A model generated the notes under the pieces. That model was not told the DNA's origin and ran no database searches. It saw only the letters and a program-made list of their open reading frames with translations. A stretch of 64,000 nt of DNA from assembly GCA_036023115.1 (NCBI GenBank), contig JAYKKT010000089.1, positions 20,145,001-20,209,000 on the forward strand. The letters are read 5' to 3'. The translations under genes and the position numbers were made by a program. Below, piece after piece: positions 55,600-64,000 of the stretch. Source of the DNA: Brasenia schreberi. Taxonomy: Eukaryota; Streptophyta; Magnoliopsida; Nymphaeales; Cabombaceae. Each line of letters begins with the position of its first letter. The stretch's first letter is position 1.

Positions 55600-56105
55600 T
55601 GCTGGGGATGATCAAGATTGACGAAACTTTTTGACGTTCGGTTGTGATGCAACAAATGTTGATTGTCTCCTTTCAACCAGTGTTTTCCAACTGTCTTTCG
55701 GTATATACCCTGGAATGTAAGGAATAGGAACAAAGTGTGTGTAAATGAGTTCTAGGTTACCCGCAGAGGGTTTTCTCAGAAGACTGTGAGTAAGAATCAT
55801 TTTTCTATGTTTTGTATTATGTATGTTCTATGTATGTTCTGTGTCTTTTTCTATACAGTTTCTCTGTATTTATACATGGTTTTTCGTCTTTCGAGTTTAC
55901 CGCTCTCGGCTTTTCTTTTTAATAGTCATATTTACTTTTATCTGGGAGATGCATGTGTGTACTTTTCGAAAACAGAAAATTAGTTTTAAGAACATTTAAT
56001 TTTTGAAAACATACGATCTCATGAAATACGAGAAGAGGGCCCTTCTTCTCGAATTTCATGGTCGTTATTAGTAATGAAGTCAAGAGTGGTCATCTACTAC
56101 TTACA
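55600..56105 (-). repeat. Copia 5' LTR
   Basis: On the minus strand it runs from TGTAAGTAGTAG at 56105 to ATCCCCAGCA at 55600 (506 bp), followed by TA and the primer site. It shares order and most of its sequence with 47741-48234. The two are not flanked by a common duplication, so they may belong to different copies, or the flank was changed. Confidence 0.85.
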
Positions 56106-57381
56106 ACTTAGAGAGTAAGGGCTCCATCGGGTCTCCGAGCACAAGCCTATATTCAGAAGAGGCAGTGCAGGGGGTCCTAATCTCATAATTTAATTAATAT
56201 ATTGTATATTAGGTCGTTCTAACCTATTACTAATTCTTTAGAGAAGAGCGGCCACTATTCATGCTTAACCCTATTATTAATGTGATAATTAGTTGTTGCT
56301 TTATCATGAAGGTAAGGTATAGAGATATATCCCCATGAATTCACCTAAGTTCCCTCTGTATCCAACTCACGAGAGAGAGAAAGTCCACCTCCCTATGGTT
56401 ATTCCATGCTCCTCATGGGAAAGTGGTAATTAATAATCTTGAGAGTGCCTTGTTCCTCCTCACGACCATAACAAGGTGTTACAGCATTCGAGGCGGGTCA
56501 GATACATTGATTCTTTGGTGCCATAAAGCTCAATCTTGTACTATATTAGTATTTAATTGTTTCCTTTCAACATGATTTCGGTCTATAATATTAGTATTTA
56601 ACTATTTTGGCATGACTTAATCTTTATTTTTGTTATTTAAAAATGTTCACTGCCTAGTTTCCCTCAGTTAAAACAGTACATCATCAAGATTGCCAATATG
56701 AAACTAATACGACCCCAATGTCCGTTCAAAGCAACAAAAGAATAAATAGATCGTGATTGGAAAAGTTCTCCATAAACGTCGAGAACAATAAACAAAATGC
56801 AGGCAGTACGAGACCGAATACCATAGTTCTTACGTCTGCGCCCTTCCGAAGTTAACAATAAAAAGGAACGTGGTCATGGAAATCTTTAAAAAAGAAAAAA
56901 AAAATCATTTTGTGGTTGGATTATTCCTGACACGATATTGTCATGAACGGTGACTGGAAATTGCCACCTGTATCAAGAGATCGAGTCGGTTCTTGGTTTG
57001 ATTCCAGTTTGAGACTTAAATCATGAGAAACTGGGAAAAATATTAAAATTTAAAAAAATAAAGAAAATATGAAATCAGCAGTTTGTAACTACCAGTTTCA
57101 ATTTCATGAAAGATAAAAGCAGAACAAAACCGATTTGAGGTCCGGTTTGACTGGTTTCTTTTCCAACCAATTCGTAGTTACATTTGGCTTCAATTGAAAG
57201 CGTGGAGCCGGTTACAAACCAGTCAGTGCTACCTCTATCCGGACAAGAAAAGAAAAGAAAAGACGACGAAATACGGAAACTTTTGGGCCACAGTCAGAAT
57301 TTTAACGATAAATGGAACGTCCATTGACAACAGAGAAGATGAACGAAACAGAGGAGGGTAAAAGAGAGCCGTAAAATAACG
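56106..57381. other. Intergenic, no gene seen
   Basis: AT-rich with A runs (56885-56905, 57040-57070). Frames are short and do not resemble known proteins. It lies 3' of the minus-strand gene at 57382-57846 and probably holds its 3' untranslated end. Confidence 0.4.
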
Positions 57382-57846
57382 TTAACTTTGGATATACATG
57401 GGCGTGGACGATGGGCAGAGCCGGCCCTGAGCGATGAGCGACTTGTAGATCTCTACCAGCACCTTCTCGTCGTACTCTTTAAGTGGCCCGGCGCCGAATG
57501 CCCGGCAGTTTTCGACGGCCTGGCCTGCGAAGCCAGCCCCGAGGACTCCCACGGGACCGCCACCGGTGAAGACGCGGGAGTTGGAGAGGCCGAGCATCAT
57601 CCGAACGTATCCGTCTCGGAGGCGGATAAGAAGGGCCTTCGGCGACGGGAGGCGCACCCTAAACAGCCGGAGCCTCCGCGACAGCCTGATCCCCCACCAT
57701 TTCGGCCGCCTGCCCTGCATCCTCGCCGACGACTCCACTTTCCAGCCGCCTCTCCGCCGGGTCGAACCACCGTCCAGCCGCTCATATCTCCTCCTCCGCC
57801 AGTAATGCTTTATCTTCCTGTAGACTCCAACTGACACTCCTTCCAT
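57382..57846 (-). CDS. Uncharacterised small Arg-rich plant protein, single exon
   Basis: A 154-codon frame from Met at 57846 (MEGVSVGVYRKIKHYWRRRR); the frame is open 30 codons further up, to Met 57936, but that part overlaps a CT-rich leader-like stretch and I prefer the inner start. It has a basic first half (YWRRRRYERLDG, STRRRGGWKV, RLSRRLRLFRV), a segment SPKALLIRLRDGYVRMMLGL and an acidic-basic end DEKVLVEIYKSLIAQGRL. The base composition is strongly GC-rich against the AT-rich flanks, with codon-like GC bias, unlike the repeats around it. The YWRRxxYxRL, LRDxYVxMML and EIYKSL pattern is reminiscent of a family of unnamed plant proteins; this is from memory and is not a search result. 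No signal peptide or membrane segment is obvious. Function unknown. Confidence 0.6.
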   Translation of the reverse strand: MEGVSVGVYRKIKHYWRRRRYERLDGGSTRRRGGWKVESSARMQGRRPKWWGIRLSRRLRLFRVRLPSPKALLIRLRDGYVRMMLGLSNSRVFTGGGPVGVLGAGFAGQAVENCRAFGAGPLKEYDEKVLVEIYKSLIAQGRLCPSSTPMYIQS

Positions 57847-58150
57847 GGCGGATCGAACCCCTCTGTCTCTCTCTCCTCCTCCTTTAGATAGAGAACAAAC
57901 TCCTTTGCGAGGAAGAGAGAAGCATTTAAGAGGCAAACCAGTTGGGTGGGTTGAGCTAGCAATGGTTTTTCTCCGAATACGTCCCTTCCTTTTCAGTTAA
58001 TTTTAATAGGTCCCGCTCTTTTGGCTGATTGTAAAAACGCGCTTGTATTTTATTCAGTTGCTATTTTCCTCTTTCTAAGAATAAAGGATGAAAGTAGGAA
58101 TGGTGGGGGTTGTAGATGCTAGATCTGAACGTGGGTGCGTGCATGAGGTT
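57847..58150 (-). promoter_or_regulatory. Possible promoter and leader of the 57382-57846 gene
   Basis: On the minus strand upstream of the Met there is a pyrimidine/purine-rich leader (near 57870-57895), and TATTAAAA lies at about 57998-58006, some 150 bases from the ATG. It could be a TATA-type box. The assignment is weak. Confidence 0.25.
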
Positions 58151-58159
58151 GAAGGAACC

Positions 58160-58280
58160 TATTGCAATCCTTCTTCTTTTTTCTTCTCTTACAATGGGAG
58201 GTCAAAGCTCAACCCACGTACACATGCATCCCTCCCACGAAATCAAACGCCCCACCTGCGGGTGGACATCAAAGAGCCTA
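58160..58280 (-). repeat. Decayed tRNA-derived SINE
   Basis: On the minus strand a degraded B box (GCGTTTGATTTCGTGGGA) is followed by GGATGCATGTGTACGTGGG, GAGCTTTGACCTCCCATTGT and an A/G-rich tail (near 58170). It follows the better copy at 59785-59885 in order and spacing. Confidence 0.5.
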
Positions 58281-59784
58281 CTGGTGAGCAAATTCTCTGG
58301 CCGCTACATTTTCCTCTTCATAAATTAGCCTCTAATTTTCATGTTCATTTTTTCTTTTACATCAAGGAATTTGAGTCCTGGTGTGCATGCCCCAGGAATA
58401 GAACTTATGATGCAACCTCTGAGTTGAGTACCTTCCCAGGTGAGACAGACAACCTCCGTTTCCAAGTGATATTTTCATCTTGGTCACACTGACTATTAAT
58501 CATCCTGATATTTATTTTGTCCCTATTTTGGTCTGTTTTATAAGTTTTAATTTAGGTGTCCAACAAAAGTATGAATATGTTACCAAGGTTGGTTCAAGTA
58601 GTTCAGCACTTCTTTTCCTTAAACAAGGTGTTTGAGTTCCAACCTTCTAGATGGAGAAAACCATCTTTGGAAGAGAGATTCACCCTTAGTCGGGGGTCTT
58701 GGAATAACCATGGTTTTTTAAATTTTATTTTAGAAAAGAAACAAAAGAGGCGTGGATGCAGGTTTTTTAGGACTAGTCATTGCGGAGGAATGAATACGAA
58801 ATAATGAAAAAGAGAAGGGAGATCTGGAGAAAGAAAAAAACTCACTCACTCGATTGCCTCTCCTCGAGGTCACACAATGTTTCACCGACTGAGTGGACCA
58901 GATGATACGCGGACGCAAACTTCATGACACCACATTACATAGACCGTTCATCTTGGTGATTGACAACGAAGATCACGTCATCGTGGTGCGAAAAGCGAAT
59001 CCAAGATGAGGATTCTGTGTGAGATGCCGCAGCTCCATTCCTTTTTCGTCCTTCTTGGGTTAAAGTAAACCCTACCGACTTTTTTCACATCGACGGATCG
59101 CGCATTTATTACACCCGCCGGATGCCGTACACAACATTTTATTTAAAGGCACCATGAGATGCGCAGAACGTGGCTTGCAGGAATGCTATCAGGGAAGAAC
59201 AGTGGTGACGACGCGTATTGGTGGAAGATGGGTCGGATCCATTACAGGTCAATCCTGACCATTCCGTCCTTTTACACAACTCTAACACGACCTGATGGAG
59301 TCCGGGTCAACCTGAGAGTAGCTGAAAACTTTTACAAAAATTGCGCTAAACCACCGAAACAATTAAGAAAAGATCCACTTAAGAAGCTGAGAAAAGATTG
59401 AAATGATTCTTAACAGACACACACACATACATGCATGTCATACGAATATATATTACATGCATGTCATACGAATATATATTACATGCATACGGAGATGTAT
59501 ATGATTCTTAACTGGTGACTACTCGACAAGAAAGTATCAGGCAGGCTTGAGGCTTTGGGTTTTTTCCATGGGTAATGGGGCGGGTACAGAGCATATTATG
59601 GTTTGGATATGGAGCCAGGTATAGGCATACCTATCTCCAACCAATCACATTGCCATCTTTAGAATTTATCTTGAATTTTACCTTGTCTTTTGGACTGTAG
59701 TTGTGGATTTAAAGATTCAAGTTCCAAGCCAAAGAGAATGAGTAAACTTTTTACTGCATTTTTCATGTTTCCCCGAACAATGTT
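58281..59784. other. Intergenic, no gene seen
   Basis: Several frames under 135 residues occur on the plus strand but none has recognisable domains. A perfect direct duplication of 26 bases (ACATGCATGTCATACGAATA, then TATATT) lies at about 59429-59480. Confidence 0.4.
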
Positions 59785-59885
59785 TCTTTTTTTTTTTGTT
59801 ACAAGAGGAGGACAAAGCCTAAAACATCCACACATGCACTCTCTGGGGAGTCGAACCCCCCACTCGCAGCAACAGTTCTAGAGCG
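59785..59885 (-). repeat. tRNA-derived SINE
   Basis: On the minus strand it has a B box GGTTCGACTCC within a T-arm-like GGGGGTTCGACTCCCC, then GAGTGCATGTGTGGATG, TTTAGGCTTTGTCCTCC, TTGTAAC and a run of 12 or so A. The A tail and Pol III box on one strand fit a SINE. The A box region (about 59880-59930) is weak. Confidence 0.6.
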
Positions 59886-60855
59886 CCCTGACGTTGAGGG
59901 TGCATCAAAATGGTTCATTAAAAGAAAAGATTGGCGTTTTAAATGTCCCTAAGAAGGAAGGTTGATGGGGCTGATCCACATTTGGTGAGGTTGGCCTTTT
60001 ATCAAGTACTTCCTGTTTGGTAGCATTGAAGGATATTATGTTACCCCGTATCCGTTCCATTTACCTGTTGTTTGTATATGAAGTAACCCTGTTAGGTATC
60101 TTGCTTGGTCATGGTGGGCTACCTGGTGCAGATTTTCCCATGTCTTTTCTAGGAATTAACCAACCTAGGACGGTTCTTTCTCATAAACGACTTCGGATCT
60201 GGCACAGTAGATATAGGATTTCACTGAACTTAAAATAGAGTCTCTCATTTAATCGTTACTAATAAAGGAAGGAAGGCTGGTTATTCCTACCAAACCTGAC
60301 CGGTGAGATTTGGATTTGAATTTGGATTCAGGCTTGATATGACTGACTGTTCACATCCCCTTCTTGACTCAAGTATCATGTTTAGGTTTGGTTTGTATTG
60401 TTTTCATTAGAAAATTGGGAAAAAGTTATAGACCACCATTACACAAGTAAAAATAAAAGACATAATAATGCACAGCCTACACAACATAATCGTGGGCCAT
60501 TAGCCCCTGTCTGGAAAAGCATAGCTTTTCGCCGAATCCATGAGGCATGATGCATAGCTTATGGTATAACCATGGGCTATTCTCCCCACCCTAAAGGATT
60601 TTTTTGGATCCTTAGCTGGTGGTGGGGTACAAAGGGATGCGGAAGCCTAACAGTATGCGATCCCAACCGGCCACCACAGAGCATGGGGTCAGAAAACCCC
60701 ATGCAAATTGAGCTTACGCTCTGCGTGTACCTTCATCATTTTTAAACCGTGAATATGAACTTAGGTTCTTTTTTTTACATGCCTTAATATGAGACAGAAT
60801 TTTATAAAAATAGTGAGTGTATGGTTTCCATTTGGCATTCTCAGAACACAGCAAA
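59886..60855. other. Intergenic, no gene seen
   Basis: No recognised gene. A small palindrome AAAAGCATAGCTTTT lies at about 60516-60530 within a longer repeat-like segment (60490-60740). Confidence 0.35.
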
Positions 60856-60985
60856 GAGCACAATGAGTGCAACCACCTGTTAGAGGGTCAACTCACAAGT
60901 TGAAGGGTCGTGAGTTCCATACCCAGGGTGTGCGCCTGCGTTCCACCTCCCCACTGTACAAAAAGAGGAACATAAAAGAGTAAAT
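60856..60985 (+). repeat. Probable tRNA-derived SINE
   Basis: The plus strand reads like a degraded tRNA: a D-arm part CACCTGTTAGAGGGTC, an anticodon-stem-like CAACTCACAAGTTG, and a T-arm GTCGTGAGTTCCATACCC, followed by AGGGTGTGCGCCTGCG and a short A-rich end (ACAAAAAGAGGAACATAAAA). The order A box, stem, B box, unique body, A-rich end fits a SINE. Confidence 0.5.
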
Positions 60986-61338
60986 GAGCATGAACTAATG
61001 CTTGTTGATCGTCTATGTTTCTGTAAGTACAGATTCACCTATTTTCCCATCCAAAAATAATGCTTCATACAGAACTTATAAAAGCATTTTTCCAACTCTA
61101 GGAGGGCAAAAGGGTGAGATGTAAAGCGTAATATTTAAAAGCCAGTTAGCCTTTGTGAATGCTCAATCAACATGAAATAGGAATGACACGATAAATCTTT
61201 AATAGTGAAACAACAAAACTCACAAACATACTGTGTTTGCGTGCTAGATACCACCAACACATATTCACTCTTTTACTATTAGATAGGATGAGTGCCATTT
61301 ATAATTTTCCTGGTTCTCTTATCACTTTTTAATAATAT
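60986..61338. other. Intergenic, no gene seen
   Basis: AT-rich sequence with no recognised feature. Confidence 0.4.
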
Positions 61339-61465
<127 letters not shown>

Positions 61466-61633
61466 ATTTGTTTGTGAAAAAAGATGAAAAGCAAATAGTA
61501 AAACAAGAAATACGAGAACACCTCGTTACAGTTTGAACCCTGTATTTCCACAGTTCAAAAAGAACTAGGCTAGTGCATGTGGTATAGTGAAATTTTCTAA
61601 AACATTAACTATTCACATGTTTTATACATAAAT
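61466..61633. other. Intergenic, no gene seen
   Basis: AT-rich flank between microsatellite and Copia LTR; the five bases before the LTR are TAAAT. Confidence 0.4.
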
Positions 61634-62100
61634 TGTAAGTAGTGGGTGGCCACTATCAGCCCCATTACTAACAACAACCGTCAAATGTGGGAAGAAGGGT
61701 CTTCTTTTCGGATTTCACCAGTTGCATTTCGAAAATATAAATGTTATTAAAAACCATTTTCGTTTTTTAAAAGATCCTAAGTATCTCCTGGATGAAAGGG
61801 AATGGTTGTTGAAAAGGAAAGCCCAGAGAGGAAAACTTAGAAGATGAAAAAAGTCATGTATAAATACAAAAGCAATATATATAAAATGAGTGATATGTGA
61901 TACAATACAATCTTTTGAGAAAACTCTTTGCGGGTAACCTTGACCCTATCTCTCTCTCTCCTATCTTCTCTTCTCCCTCATCACATTTTACACGAATACA
62001 AGATTCAGTACAAAAAACATAAGAACACAATACAGAAGAAGGAAAAGAGCCGACAACACTGCTATAGTCGGCTTTAGCAAATAGAATTGCAGCCCCAACA
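61634..62100 (+). repeat. Copia 5' LTR, plus strand
   Basis: It runs from TGTAAGTAGTGG to AGCCCCAACA (467 bp) and matches the two minus-strand Copia LTRs in reverse complement (GCCCCATTACTAACAACAAC, GGGAAGAAGGGTC, AGGAAAGCC). A diverged primer site follows directly, so this is a 5' LTR. The partner LTR is outside the window. Confidence 0.8.
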
Positions 62101-62115
62101 TCGTTTATCAGAGCC
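62101..62115 (+). promoter_or_regulatory. Diverged Copia primer-binding site
   Basis: TCGTTTATCAGAGCC against the expected TGGTATCAGAGCC: the ATCAGAGCC end is kept and the 5' part is altered, so the copy is likely dead. Confidence 0.65.
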
Positions 62116-63345
62116 TTGTTGAAGTTTTTTGACAACTCCATAGCAGGTATGCTAGTTCTGTAAAAGAAAAATAGTGAGAGAACAGTTTTAATGAATCCGA
62201 AAAACTTTCCAACGTAAGCTTTTTACAAATAATAAAAAATAAGAAGAGAGGAAAAGGGAGAACAAATGCAGAGACATCTAGAAGCTACCACTGGCAGGCG
62301 GCCTTAGGCAGGTCGTAGGTCTGGAAAACAAATACACGTTCTAAACACCATAGAGACCACGCAAAGAGAAAGACGAAACAGATAAGGCTAGGCTAGCAGA
62401 AAAGAACCGTCGACGGCCTTCTCTTTGTTTCCTCTTTTTGTTTTTTTCCTTCTATGCAAAACTTGAAGAAGAAGAAAGGAAGGAACATAGGCCAGAGGCG
62501 AAAGCCGAGTCAGGCCAAAGGCGACGACCAGGCGAAGGCTTGCCGACTGCCAATCGCCCTTCGCGAATCCCTCTCTCTCTTCAAACTCCCTCTCTCTCTC
62601 TCCTACATATTTAAACCATCAGGTTTCTACAAAATCGTGGGCGGTAAAACTACTGGTTTTGCGAAACCACAAGCGATAAATCACCCAGGATGACGGTTTT
62701 AAGAGTGAAGTTACCATTTTACCCCTATAAGAAAACTTAAACTACGAAATATTACGGGTCAAAATTACCGAAATGTCTAGATATTTTGAAGTGTATAAAA
62801 AGTCTTTTCTACCCTCTAATAGTTTATGAAACTACAAAAAACCAATGAGTAGTTTTACTGATTTGTCCCTAGTTCTTTTAGGAAATTACAAAACCTGGGA
62901 TTCAAGTGGTTTTACATATATGCCCTCTCAATTTTACAGATTATCCATTATGTTACTTGAGAAAAGTATAAGTTTACCCTTGTACTTTCTAAGAAATACC
63001 GAAAACAATAGTTTTCGTATATAGTCTTAGTTTTTATTGTATTTCTAGAAAGACATCTACAAGTTAAATAAACTACAGTACAGTGCCTGGAAATATTTAC
63101 TCTCCAATTTTTACTATATTTTTTAGAGAGGTACTTATATGTTAAATAAATTGCAGTACGAAACTTAGAAATATTTATTGTTCAGTACTTAGAATTTATA
63201 GATATTACATTTAGGTGCTTGGTTATTTTTTGTTGTTGATTCTTTATGAAATGTCTTATGTAAATCTATCTAATGCATGTTTTATGTTTTCTATATCAAA
63301 ATTTAGATGATCTCTACTTGTTGTCTCTGCCAAAAAAAAATTTAA
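62116..63345 (+). other. Copia untranslated leader, plus strand
   Basis: Inverted counterpart of 54518-55584, with conserved blocks such as TTAGGTGCTTGG, CATAAGACATTTC-type text in complement, and CTACTTGTTGTCTCTG. A 79-codon frame at 62454-62693 has no known motif and is probably chance. Confidence 0.6.
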
Positions 63346-63990
63346 ATGACTTCTAGAACTTGTGTCTGAATTGGTAAAGACTGAAAAGTTAAATGGCGTA
63401 AATTTTTAAATTTGGAAAAAGAGAATTCCACGGGCCTTAACTTTAAAATGAGTAGATTATGTACTTAGAAAAACGATTTTACCCCCTAGTCCAGTTGCAA
63501 TAGACGAAGAAAAATAAATATATAATATATTTTTAAAGGATGATACCATAGCAAGAACTATAATATTGACCTACATAGAAGATAACTTAATTAAGATCTT
63601 TAAAGAATATGAGACTGCTAAAGAATTATTTGATTCCTTGACCACTAAATATGATATTATAGCTAAGCTCCATATACAACTATTCCTTTAGAAATATAAT
63701 TCTTATTAAATGAAAGAAGTTGATAGTTGAATATGTTAACCAAATGTTGGTAATAGCTAGAGATTTAGCTTTACTAAAGTCAATCATTCCTAAACCAATG
63801 CAGATATCTACTATTCTAAACAATCCACTTCCTTCTTAAAATATGGTAACTACAATACTTAGATTTGGATAGGATTTTATCCTTTCAGAGCTCCCACTAA
63901 AACTAGCGATTGAATAAGAACATATGAACAAAAACAAAAAGAAAAGGTTGCTAGTTGCTCAAGATGATTTGGGGTCTAGTTAAAAAAAAA
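63346..63990 (+). pseudogene. gag: Copia gag, decayed, running to the window end
   Basis: ATG at 63346 (MTSRTCV) is followed by a stop; further on one reads ILTYIEDNLIKIFKEYETAK, ELFDSLTTKYDIIAKLHIQL and QISTILNNPLPS-like text with stops and small shifts. It is the same gag as at 54047-54517 but on the other strand. Later domains lie beyond the window. Confidence 0.75.
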
Positions 63991-64000
63991 CTAGGATAAA

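Noticed and set aside
47741..56105. Reading 47741-56105 as one simple Copia element with a nested insertion
   Set aside because: The flanks (ACATG, ACTTA) do not match, most of pol is missing, and a Gypsy noncoding region and unassigned sequence lie between. A single origin is possible but not supported.
57388..57834. Plus-strand frame of 148 codons over the minus-strand gene
   Set aside because: It is the GC-rich shadow of 57382-57846. The minus-strand product has more plausible blocks; the plus product is Pro/Glu-rich without motifs.
59159..59401. 80-codon plus-strand frame as a possible gene
   Set aside because: No recognised motif, no clear promoter, and composition like the intergenic flank.

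Overview
The window is repeat-dominated DNA from a flowering plant. The evidence is Ty3/Gypsy retrotransposons of the plant Tat/Retand type (a second, archaeal-type RNase H between the Gypsy RNase H and integrase), Ty1/Copia pieces with the usual initiator-Met tRNA primer site, tRNA-derived SINEs, and one short Arg-rich gene that looks like a plant-specific family. The species cannot be told from the sequence alone. No bacterial-type operon, CRISPR array, rRNA gene or intact tRNA gene was seen.

Layout. 1-2847: a minus-strand Gypsy element (E1) with an internal deletion that joins its 5' LTR to aRNH, followed by an unbroken 577-codon aRNH-integrase frame. 2848-3045: a scrap of plus-strand LTR. 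3046-14767: plus-strand Gypsy element E2 with a 3.47-kb 5' LTR, primer site, open gag-protease frame, a pol with several stops, a 1.2-kb 3' noncoding region and a 3' LTR cut after 288 bp. 14768-19042: a second gag copy fused to an LTR 3' portion. 19043-33021: minus-strand element E3, interrupted by a minus-strand solo LTR (23962-26774, duplication GGAAC) and itself inserted into the integrase of minus-strand remnant E4 (33022-34588).

34589-47740: an older, diverged minus-strand Gypsy element (E5; integrase, protease, gag) whose protease is split by a plus-strand solo LTR (37280-40716, duplication GTCGA), followed by a satellite-like array of about 370-bp units (44640-46990). 47741-56105: minus-strand Copia pieces (3' LTR, RNase H end, gag, primer site, 5' LTR), a diverged Gypsy 3' noncoding region, and a third solo LTR (49207-52554, duplication GTAGG). 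56106-61633: the only gene-like island, holding a probable single-exon host gene on the minus strand (57382-57846), SINE pieces and a compound microsatellite. 61634-64000: a plus-strand Copia 5' LTR, primer site, leader and decayed gag running off the window.

The retroelement genes would together encode capsid, protease, reverse transcriptase, two RNase H domains and integrase, but no element here has an intact full set. The most useful observations are three nested solo LTRs with exact 5-bp duplications, LTR-gag chimeras with a microhomology junction, an antisense reading frame beside the 3' LTR shared by two elements, long LTRs with conserved promoter hairpins and internal 109-bp repeats, and inverted LTR arrangements that could give double-stranded RNA. 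I did not find evidence for a wholly new biological system; the strongest candidate for something under-described is the antisense frame next to the 3' LTR.
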